A stretch of DNA of 6,550 nucleotides from Lachnospiraceae bacterium (GTDB taxonomy: Bacteria; Bacillota; Clostridia; Lachnospirales; Lachnospiraceae): NCBI GenBank assembly GCA_009774155.1, contig VSNE01000155.1, positions 1-6,550 of the forward strand. Direction: 5' to 3'. The position numbers were made by a program, and so were the translations under genes. The stretch's first letter is position 1; each line of letters starts with the position of its first letter. Under the pieces are notes generated by a model. The model was not told where the DNA came from. It made no database searches and was given only the letters and a program-made list of their open reading frames with translations. Shown in pieces: positions 1-5,221 of this stretch.

Positions 1-7
1 GATAATA

Positions 8-25
8 TATGTATAATTATGCACA
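8..25 (+). promoter_or_regulatory. ARG box: ArgR operator upstream of argC
   Basis: The 18 bases TATGTATAATTATGCACA match the classical ARG box pattern WNTGNATWWWWATNCANW at every constrained position. The core at 10-23 is a near-perfect palindrome with one mismatched pair. ArgR/AhrC hexamers bound to arginine repress arginine biosynthesis operons from such sites, and the gene downstream is argC. ARG boxes often occur in pairs 2-3 bp apart. No good second copy follows on the right, so a partner, if any, would lie left of the window. It could also serve a divergent gene off the left edge. Confidence 0.75.
12..17 (+). promoter_or_regulatory. Candidate -10 element (TATAAT) inside the ARG box
   Basis: A perfect sigma-A -10 hexamer lies inside the ARG box. 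Its -35 hexamer would fall left of the window and cannot be checked. If used, transcription would start near position 24 and give an argC leader of about 200 nt, and ArgR binding would directly block polymerase. AT-rich palindromes yield TATAAT easily, so this is a candidate only. Confidence 0.45.
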
Positions 26-50
26 TCGTATAAAAAAGAAGTACGATAGG

Positions 51-73
51 AGGGTTTCGCCGCAGGGTTTCGC
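51..73 (+). repeat. Short tandem direct repeat in the argC leader
   Basis: The decamer AGGGTTTCGC occurs at 51-60 and again at 64-73, a period of 13 nt. The second copy continues as CAGAATG-like sequence (65-79 reads GGGTTTCGCAGAATG), which resembles 2999-3014 in the argJ-argB gap. The first copy overlaps a Shine-Dalgarno-like AGGAGGG (48-54) that has no start codon at a usable distance. Role unknown. Confidence 0.6.
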
Positions 74-101
74 AGAATGCTTCGGAAGGCAGGAAAAGCA
101 C

Positions 102-130
102 TTTACTTCCTATATCATTTGTTATATGAT
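102..130 (+). promoter_or_regulatory. Possible second promoter for argC
   Basis: TTTACT at 102-107 (4 of 6 matches to TTGACA) is followed after exactly 17 nt by TATGAT at 125-130 (5 of 6 matches to TATAAT). A start near 137 would give an 86-nt leader. The -10 lies in a small inverted repeat (TATCAT 113-118 with ATGATA 126-131). It is about 75 bp from the ARG box, so repression from that site would be less direct than for the upstream -10. Confidence 0.35.
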
Positions 131-147
131 AAAAAACAGTTGTGATT

Positions 148-190
148 TTGCACCCATTGTGCAGTACAGCGGCGACAGCTTTGTACTGTA
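148..190 (+). other. Two overlapping, mutually exclusive hairpins in the argC leader
   Basis: Hairpin A pairs TGCAC (149-153) with GTGCA (159-163) around a 5-nt loop. Hairpin B pairs 160-169 with 181-190, ten pairs including two G-U, with a perfect core CAGTACA (162-168) / TGTACTG (182-188). They share 160-163, so only one can form at a time. Hairpin B is followed by AAAAG rather than a T run, so it is not a canonical intrinsic terminator. It ends about 19 nt before the argC ribosome binding site. An attenuation or RNA-stability role is speculative. Confidence 0.35.
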
Positions 191-222
191 AAAGAACCAT
201 TAAGAAAAAGAGGTAGAAATAT

Positions 223-1263
223 ATGATTAGAGTTGGAATTATAGGGGCAACCGGATATGCCGGCGGCGAGCTGGTCCGCCTGCTTTTAGGGCATAAGGAG
301 GCAGAAATTAAATGGTACGGCTCCAGAAGCTATGTGGATAAAAAATATTCAGAGGTGTACCAGAATATGTTTCAGATGGTGGACGACAGATGTCTGGATG
401 ATAATATGGAAGAGATGGCCGGGCAGGTAGATGTAATCTTCACGGCAACGCCTCAGGGGCTGTGCGCTTCTCTTGTGAATGAAAACATTTTAAATAAAGT
501 AAAGCTGATTGATCTCAGTGCGGATTTCCGTATTAAGGACGCGGACGTTTATGAGAAATGGTACGGCATCAGGCATAAGGCCCCCCAATATATAGAAGAA
601 GCGGTCTATGGTCTGTGCGAGGTAAACCGTGAGGCGGTAAAAAGGGCAAGGCTGGTTGCGAACCCGGGATGCTATCCTACCTGCAGCTTCCTTTCTGTTT
701 ACCCGATGGTAAAGGAAGGGCTGATTGATCCGAATACGATCATTATTGACGCTAAATCCGGTGTCTCCGGTGCCGGACGCGGGGCAAAGGTGGATAATCT
801 GTTCTGTGAAGTGAACGAGAATATTAAGGCATACGGGGTGGCGGGACACCGCCATACGCCGGAGATCGAGGAACAGCTGGGCTATGCGGCCGGTCAGCCG
901 GTGGTCATCAGCTTTACACCGCATCTTGTGCCCATGCAGAGAGGAATTCTGGTGACTGCTTATGCATCCCTGAAAAAAGAAGCGGCCTATGAGGAAGTGA
1001 AGGCTGTCTATGACAAATATTATGATAAAGAGCGTTTTATACGGGTGCTGGATAAGGATGTGTGTCCGCAGACAAAATGGGTAGAGGGCAGTAATTTTGT
1101 GGATGTGAATTTTAAGATCGATCCGAGAACAAAGCGAATCATTATGATGGGAGCTATGGATAATCTGGTAAAGGGCGCCGCCGGACAGGCGGTGCAGAAT
1201 ATGAATCTGATGTTCGGGCTTGACGAGGCGGAGGGGCTTCAAATGGCTCCGATGTTTCCGTAG
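223..1263 (+). CDS. argC: N-acetyl-gamma-glutamyl-phosphate reductase
   Basis: ArgC is a cytosolic enzyme (EC 1.2.1.38) that reduces N-acetylglutamyl-5-phosphate to N-acetylglutamate-5-semialdehyde with NADPH, the third step toward ornithine. The 346-residue protein has the usual length of the short (type 1) ArgC. An N-terminal dinucleotide-binding loop reads GATGYAG (8-14). The catalytic cysteine is Cys150 in NPGCYPT (148-154). The SGVSGAGRG stretch (179-187) and GHRHTPEI (208-215, probable catalytic His211) are intact. The C-terminal NLVKGAAGQAVQN (314-326) returns to the nucleotide-binding domain. The ATG at 223 follows AGAGG (209-213) by 9 nt, and the protein begins right at the first Rossmann strand, which supports this start. 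It is the first gene of the cluster, 43 nt ahead of the GNAT gene, and probably controlled by the ARG box at 8-25. Nothing appears damaged. Confidence 0.97.
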   Translation: MIRVGIIGATGYAGGELVRLLLGHKEAEIKWYGSRSYVDKKYSEVYQNMFQMVDDRCLDDNMEEMAGQVDVIFTATPQGLCASLVNENILNKVKLIDLSADFRIKDADVYEKWYGIRHKAPQYIEEAVYGLCEVNREAVKRARLVANPGCYPTCSFLSVYPMVKEGLIDPNTIIIDAKSGVSGAGRGAKVDNLFCEVNENIKAYGVAGHRHTPEIEEQLGYAAGQPVVISFTPHLVPMQRGILVTAYASLKKEAAYEEVKAVYDKYYDKERFIRVLDKDVCPQTKWVEGSNFVDVNFKIDPRTKRIIMMGAMDNLVKGAAGQAVQNMNLMFGLDEAEGLQMAPMFP

Positions 1264-1306
1264 GAAGGACACAGGTTCTGTCAGGGACGCACAGGAAGGA
1301 GAAGCT

Positions 1307-1765
1307 ATGGATATTCGTGTCATGACCATTGAAGACTATGAGAAGGTATACGGGCTCTGGAAAACGATCAAGGGGTTTGGCATCCGAAGCATGGATGATT
1401 CCAGAGAAGGGATTGAACGGTTTCTGAGGAGGAATCCCACGACCAGTATCACAGCCTGGGAGGGAGATGTCCTGATAGGGGCCATTCTCTGCGGACATGA
1501 CGGAAGACGGGGATGTCTGTATCATGTTTGCGTCCGTAAGGGCTTCCGCCGGCAGGGTGTGGGGAAGGCTATGGTGGTGGCCTGCATGGAAGCTTTGCAG
1601 GCAGAGGAGATTAATAAGGTCAGCCTGATTGCTTTTACAAAGAATGACATCGGAAATGCGTTCTGGAACAAGATTGGATGGACGAAGAGAGAGGACCTGA
1701 ATTACTATGATTTTACGCTGAATGAGGCAAATATTACAGCATTTATCGAGGAGGATGAAAGATGA
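1307..1765 (+). CDS. GNAT-family N-acetyltransferase within the arginine operon
   Basis: This 152-residue single-domain protein belongs to the GNAT superfamily, which moves acetyl from acetyl-CoA to an amine. The acetyl-CoA pyrophosphate loop is FRRQGVGKAM (80-89, R/Q-x-x-G-x-G type), preceded by the strand LYHVCV (71-76). The C-terminal NAFWNKIGW (117-125) is the usual motif of the last helix and strand. It resembles the YpeA/RimI-like group; the substrate cannot be read from sequence. The frame is open further upstream to 1220 inside argC, but the ATG at 1307 follows AGGAAGGAGAA (1293-1303) and gives a typical GNAT N-terminus (MDIRVMTIED). Its stop overlaps the argJ start (ATGA, 1762-1765), so the two are probably translationally coupled. 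Being placed between argC and argJ suggests an acetyl-transfer role near arginine synthesis, for example supplementary N-acetylglutamate synthase, or an unrelated modification; that is inference. Confidence 0.92.
   Translation: MDIRVMTIEDYEKVYGLWKTIKGFGIRSMDDSREGIERFLRRNPTTSITAWEGDVLIGAILCGHDGRRGCLYHVCVRKGFRRQGVGKAMVVACMEALQAEEINKVSLIAFTKNDIGNAFWNKIGWTKREDLNYYDFTLNEANITAFIEEDER
1748..1754 (+). promoter_or_regulatory. Strong ribosome binding site for argJ inside the GNAT gene
   Basis: GAGGAGG lies 7 nt before the argJ ATG at 1762 and within the last codons of the GNAT gene. It fixes the argJ start at the ATGA overlap and fits translational coupling. Confidence 0.8.
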
Positions 1766-2985
1766 GGATCATCACTGGCGGCGTGACGGCCGCAAAAGGA
1801 TTTGAAGCAGCGTCTGCAGAGGCGCGGATTAAATATAAAAACCGGAAGGATATGGCCCTGATATACAGTACTGTGCCGTGCGCGGCGGCAGGAACCTTTA
1901 CAACGAATGTGGTGAAGGCAGCGCCGGTGAAATGGGATCAGGAGATCGTATACCATGGACAGACAGCGCAGGCAGTTGTTATCAATTCCGGCATCGCCAA
2001 TGCCTGTACCGGAGCGGAGGGCTATGATTATTGCCGGCAGACCGCGGAGGCGGCGGAAAGGCTTCTTGGGATTCCGGCCTCCTCCGTGCTGACGGCTTCT
2101 ACAGGAGTGATCGGTATGCAGCTTCCGATCGGGCGGATAAAGGATGGCGTCGTTATGCTGGCGGAGAATAAAGCTGACAGTGAGGAAGCCGGTCTGGAAG
2201 CCGCAAAGGCCATTATGACCACGGATACCAGACCTAAATATGCAGGTGTCCAGGTGGAAATCGGGGGAAAAACGGTTACGGTCGGCGGAATGTGCAAGGG
2301 CTCCGGCATGATTCATCCGAATATGTGCACGATGCTCAGCTTTGTGACCACGGACGCGGCCATCACAAAGGAGATGCTTCAGAAAGCGCTCAGTGAGGAT
2401 ATAAAGGATACTTACAATATGGTTTCCGTGGACGGAGATACCTCTACCAATGATACCGTGCTTCTGCTGGCAAATGGTCTGGCAGAAAATCCGCTGATTG
2501 ATAAAGAGGATGAAAATTATAATGCGTTCAGGAAAGCGCTGAACTATGTGAATACGGAACTGGCGAAAAAGATAGCAGGCGACGGAGAGGGAGCCACCTG
2601 TCTTTTTGAGGTAAAGGTGATCGGCGCAAGGAGCAAGGATCAGGCCGTCGCGTTAAGTAAATCCGTCGTTACCTCCAGTCTGACCAAGGCCGCCGTCTAC
2701 GGACACGATGCCAACTGGGGGCGCATTCTCTGCGCCATGGGGTATTCCGGCGAACAGTTTGATCCGGAGAAGGTGGATCTGTACTTTGAAAGCGCGGCCG
2801 GGAAGCTGAAGATTATCGAGAATGGAGTGTCCACCGGATACAGCGAGGAGCTGGCGACGAAAATTTTATCCGAGAATTATGTGACCGCAATCGCGGATAT
2901 TAAGATGGGCGGGGCGCAGGCTACCGCATGGGGATGTGATCTGACCCATGAATATGTGAATATTAATGCGGACTACAGGAGCTGA
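1762..2985 (+). CDS. argJ: Glutamate N-acetyltransferase / ornithine acetyltransferase
   Basis: ArgJ transfers acetyl from N-acetylornithine to glutamate (EC 2.3.1.35), closing the acetyl cycle; bifunctional members also use acetyl-CoA (EC 2.3.1.1). The 407 residues match the family length. ArgJ is an Ntn-type enzyme made as a precursor that cuts itself before a threonine. The cleavage region KGSGMIHPNMCTML (179-192) is present with predicted nucleophile Thr190, so the expected alpha chain is 1-189 and beta chain 190-407. The family consensus has Ala before this Thr; here it is Cys189. STGVIG (113-118) is the likely oxyanion-hole segment. SVDGDTSTND (222-231), GDGEGATC (273-280), YGHDANWGRI (313-322) and the C-terminal EYVNINADYRS (397-407) are all intact. 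Sequence alone does not tell monofunctional from bifunctional. The gene overlaps the GNAT gene by 4 nt and is followed by a 150-nt gap before argB. Confidence 0.97.
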   Translation: MRIITGGVTAAKGFEAASAEARIKYKNRKDMALIYSTVPCAAAGTFTTNVVKAAPVKWDQEIVYHGQTAQAVVINSGIANACTGAEGYDYCRQTAEAAERLLGIPASSVLTASTGVIGMQLPIGRIKDGVVMLAENKADSEEAGLEAAKAIMTTDTRPKYAGVQVEIGGKTVTVGGMCKGSGMIHPNMCTMLSFVTTDAAITKEMLQKALSEDIKDTYNMVSVDGDTSTNDTVLLLANGLAENPLIDKEDENYNAFRKALNYVNTELAKKIAGDGEGATCLFEVKVIGARSKDQAVALSKSVVTSSLTKAAVYGHDANWGRILCAMGYSGEQFDPEKVDLYFESAAGKLKIIENGVSTGYSEELATKILSENYVTAIADIKMGGAQATAWGCDLTHEYVNINADYRS

Positions 2986-3135
2986 AGGCTTTTAACCTGG
3001 GTTTTCGCAAAATGTAATCTTTGAAGGCCGAAAGGCTCATCCCAAAAGGCGGGGGGAAAGTGCGGAAATCCGATCAAAGGTTTTGACTATTGCAAATTTC
3101 TGCGTTGACCATTATATTGTAAGAGGAGAGAAAAA
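2986..3135 (+). other. Structured argJ-argB intergenic region
   Basis: This is the only long gap inside the cluster. A 9-pair stem (3016-3024 AATCTTTGA with 3074-3082 TCAAAGGTT, one G-U) can close a loop holding GGCC-GAAA-GGCT (3026-3037, GNRA tetraloop, last pair G-U) and a small CGG/CCG hairpin (3063-3072). Outside the stem, CGCAAAA (3006-3012) is nearly complementary to TTCTGCG (3098-3104). GGGTTTTCGCAAAATG (2999-3014) resembles 65-79 of the argC leader. I recognise no known riboswitch or T-box consensus, and no hairpin with a T run that would terminate transcription. It could be a leader RNA, a processing site or a remnant of an interspersed repeat. Confidence 0.5.
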
Positions 3136-4032
3136 ATGAGAGAGGATACAGAAAAATATTTGGAGAAGGCCGCCGTCCTGGTGGAGGCGCTCCCTTATAT
3201 CCAGCGTTTTAACCGAAAAATCATCGTTGTTAAATACGGCGGCAGCGCCATGGTGGATGAAAACCTGAAAAAGAGCGTGATCAGCGACGTAACGCTTTTA
3301 AAGCTGGTCGGCTTTAAACCTATCATTGTACACGGAGGCGGAAAAGAAATCAGCCGATGGGTCGGGAAGGTAGGTATGGAGCCGCGTTTTGTGAACGGCC
3401 TGCGTGTGACGGACGCGGACACTATGGAGATCGCGGAGATGGTGCTGGGCCGGGTGAATAAAGGACTGGTTACTATGGTACAGGAACTGGGAGTCAAGGC
3501 GGTGGGCATCAGCGGCAAGGACGGAGGACTTCTGAAGGTGGAAAAAAAATACTCCGGAGGCCAGGATATCGGATTTGTAGGAGAGATTACCGGGGTGAAT
3601 CCAAAGATTCTGTATGATCTGCTGGAAAAGGATTTTCTTCCGATTGTATGTCCGGTAGGGCTGGACGAGAATTTTGACACTTATAATATTAATGCGGATG
3701 ACGCGGCATGTGCCATTGCCAGGGCGGTAAAGGCGGAAAAACTTGCATTTTTAACGGATATTGAAGGCGTTTACAGAGATTTTGACGATAAGGATTCCCT
3801 GATTTCCGAGATCAGGGTCAGTGAGGCAAAAGAACTGCTTGCCGGCGGAACCATTGGCGGCGGTATGCTGCCGAAGCTTGAAAACTGCATTGAGGCTATT
3901 GAATCGGGGGTATCCAGAGTTCATATTATGGATGGACGGATTATGCACAGTATTCTTCTGGAGGTTTTTTCCAATAAGGGTATCGGCACCGCGATTCTGG
4001 GCGATTCGGAGGAGGGGTTTTATCATGAATAA
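3136..4032 (+). CDS. argB: Acetylglutamate kinase, probably arginine-sensitive
   Basis: ArgB (EC 2.7.2.8) is a cytosolic amino acid kinase that phosphorylates the gamma-carboxylate of N-acetylglutamate with ATP, the committed step. Motifs in order: KYGGSAM (33-39, phosphate-binding lysine and glycine loop), HGGGKEI (66-72), NGLRVTD (87-93, substrate-binding arginine), GISGKDGG (124-131), NINADDAA (184-191), FLTDIEGV (205-212) and GGMLPKLE (242-249, catalytic lysine 247). At 298 residues it is about 40 longer than the E. coli enzyme. Much of the extra length is an N-terminal helix (about 1-26) that in hexameric, arginine-inhibited kinases links dimers. The C-terminal HSILLEVFSNKGIGTAI (271-287) resembles their arginine site. 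Feedback inhibition is inferred from this. The ATG follows AAGAGGAGAG (3121-3130) by 5 nt. The 3' end overlaps argD by 8 nt. Confidence 0.97.
   Translation: MREDTEKYLEKAAVLVEALPYIQRFNRKIIVVKYGGSAMVDENLKKSVISDVTLLKLVGFKPIIVHGGGKEISRWVGKVGMEPRFVNGLRVTDADTMEIAEMVLGRVNKGLVTMVQELGVKAVGISGKDGGLLKVEKKYSGGQDIGFVGEITGVNPKILYDLLEKDFLPIVCPVGLDENFDTYNINADDAACAIARAVKAEKLAFLTDIEGVYRDFDDKDSLISEIRVSEAKELLAGGTIGGGMLPKLENCIEAIESGVSRVHIMDGRIMHSILLEVFSNKGIGTAILGDSEEGFYHE
4008..4017 (+). promoter_or_regulatory. argD ribosome binding site inside argB
   Basis: GGAGGAGGGG near the end of argB, with AGGAGG at 4010-4015, stands 9 nt before the ATG at 4025. It decides the argD start: the same frame is open back to 3821, but those 68 extra codons lie wholly inside argB and have no family-like sequence. 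Confidence 0.8.
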
Positions 4033-5209
4033 TTCATATATTGAGAAGGCGGAAGAAGCTATCTTACATACATATAATCGTTATCAGATTGTTCTGGACC
4101 GGGGGGAAGGCGTATATCTGTATGACGTGAACCAAAAGGCATACCTGGACTTTGCGGCGGGGATCGCGGTGCAGTCTTTAGGATACAACAACAAAGAATA
4201 TACACAGGCATTGAAGGATCAGATTGACAAGCTGACTCATATTTCCAACCTGTACTATTCTGTTCCCATGGCAGAAGCCGCGCAGAAGCTGAAGGAAGCC
4301 AGCGGTATGTCAAAGGTGTTTTTTACAAACAGCGGAACAGAAGCTGTTGAGGGGGCGATCAAGACAGCCAGAAAATATGCTTATGGGAAGGACGGCGGCA
4401 CAGATCATGAAATTATTGCCATGAAGCATTCCTTCCATGGAAGAAGCCTTGGCGCATTGTCCGTGACCGGCAATGAAAAATATCAGGCTCCGTTCAGGCC
4501 TCTGCTCCCGGGAATCAAATTTGCGGATTATAATGATCTGGAAAGCGTAAAAGCGCTGGTTACGGATAAAACCTGTGCAATTATGCTGGAGACCGTGCAG
4601 GGCGAAGGCGGCATCTATCCGGCGGAAAAGGAATTCCTTCAGGGGATTAAAGCGCTGTGTGAGGAGCGGGATATACTGCTGATTCTGGATGAAATTCAGT
4701 GCGGCATGGGACGTACCGGATATATGTTTGCATGGCAGGAGTATGGGATAGAGCCGGATGTGATGACCTGCGCAAAGGCTATCGGCTGCGGAGTTCCGGT
4801 AGGGGCGTTTGTGCTGGGCAGGAAGGCTGCAGAGGGTTCCCTTGCGGCAGGGGATCATGGAACGACCTACGGAGGGAATCCCTTTGTCTGCGCGGCAGTC
4901 AGCAAGGTATTCGATTTGTATGAAAAAGAACATATTCTGGAAAATGTCCGCCAGGTTGGAACCTATCTGACGGAAAAGCTGGACGGACTTGTGGATAAAT
5001 ATGACTTTCTGACCGAACGCCGGGGGAAAGGTCTGATGCAGGGACTTGAGGTGAACGGAAGGCCGGTGGGCGGGATTGTAGACCGTGCGCTTGAAAACGG
5101 ACTGATCATTATCACAGCCGGCAGTAATGTGCTTCGTTTTGTTCCGCCGCTGATTATCACAAAAGAAAATGTGGATGAGATGCTGGAGAAACTGGAAGGA
5201 TCTTTTTAG
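4025..5209 (+). CDS. argD: Acetylornithine aminotransferase
   Basis: ArgD (EC 2.6.1.11) is a PLP enzyme of aminotransferase class III that converts N-acetylglutamate semialdehyde and glutamate to N-acetylornithine and 2-oxoglutarate. The 394-residue product has the usual length. Visible motifs are YLYDVNQKAYLDFAAGIAV (31-49), the PLP phosphate loop NSGTEAVEGAIKTAR (102-116), HSFHGR (135-140), ETVQGEGG (189-196), the cofactor aspartate Asp222 in DEIQCGMGRTG (222-232), the Schiff-base lysine Lys251 in CAKAIGCGVPVGA (249-261), HGTTYGGNP (278-286) and RFVPPL (371-376). Class III also includes ornithine and 4-aminobutyrate aminotransferases; the arg cluster makes the acetylornithine role by far the likeliest, though these enzymes often accept succinyl-diaminopimelate too. 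It starts inside the last codons of argB and ends 12 nt before the solute-binding protein gene, with no terminator visible between them. Confidence 0.97.
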   Translation: MNNSYIEKAEEAILHTYNRYQIVLDRGEGVYLYDVNQKAYLDFAAGIAVQSLGYNNKEYTQALKDQIDKLTHISNLYYSVPMAEAAQKLKEASGMSKVFFTNSGTEAVEGAIKTARKYAYGKDGGTDHEIIAMKHSFHGRSLGALSVTGNEKYQAPFRPLLPGIKFADYNDLESVKALVTDKTCAIMLETVQGEGGIYPAEKEFLQGIKALCEERDILLILDEIQCGMGRTGYMFAWQEYGIEPDVMTCAKAIGCGVPVGAFVLGRKAAEGSLAAGDHGTTYGGNPFVCAAVSKVFDLYEKEHILENVRQVGTYLTEKLDGLVDKYDFLTERRGKGLMQGLEVNGRPVGGIVDRALENGLIIITAGSNVLRFVPPLIITKENVDEMLEKLEGSF

Positions 5210-5221
5210 GAAAGGAACAAT

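Noticed and set aside
77..145. 22-codon short frame (MLRKAGKALYFLYHL...) as an arginine leader peptide
   Set aside because: Only one arginine codon is present. The nearest Shine-Dalgarno (48-54) is 22 nt away, and no terminator with a T tract follows, so attenuation is not supported.
9..191. 60-codon open frame in the argC leader
   Set aside because: Its ATG lies inside the ARG box and at or upstream of any likely transcript start. It has no ribosome binding site and an unconvincing, low-complexity start, and its only support is being open.
1220..1306. Longer start for the GNAT gene
   Set aside because: The extra 29 codons overlap the argC 3' end, are arginine-rich and unlike GNAT N-termini. 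The ATG at 1307 has a good ribosome binding site.
2986..3008. Intrinsic terminator after argJ
   Set aside because: AAC-CTGG-GTT followed by TTT gives only about three pairs, far too weak for a terminator.
3090..3118. Promoter for argB (TTGCAA, 17 nt, TATATT)
   Set aside because: Spacing and -10 are acceptable, but the start would fall near 3125, inside the argB Shine-Dalgarno, leaving about 11 nt of leader. A TTGACT at 3083-3088 has no -10 at proper distance.
3106..3123. Second ARG box before argB
   Set aside because: The AT-rich stretch TTGACCATTATATTGTAA lacks the TGNAT/ATNCA half-sites and fits the operator pattern poorly.
3821..4024. Longer argD start upstream
   Set aside because: The extra 68 codons lie entirely within argB in another frame and show no homology to aminotransferases. 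The ATG at 4025 has an excellent ribosome binding site and gives the family length.
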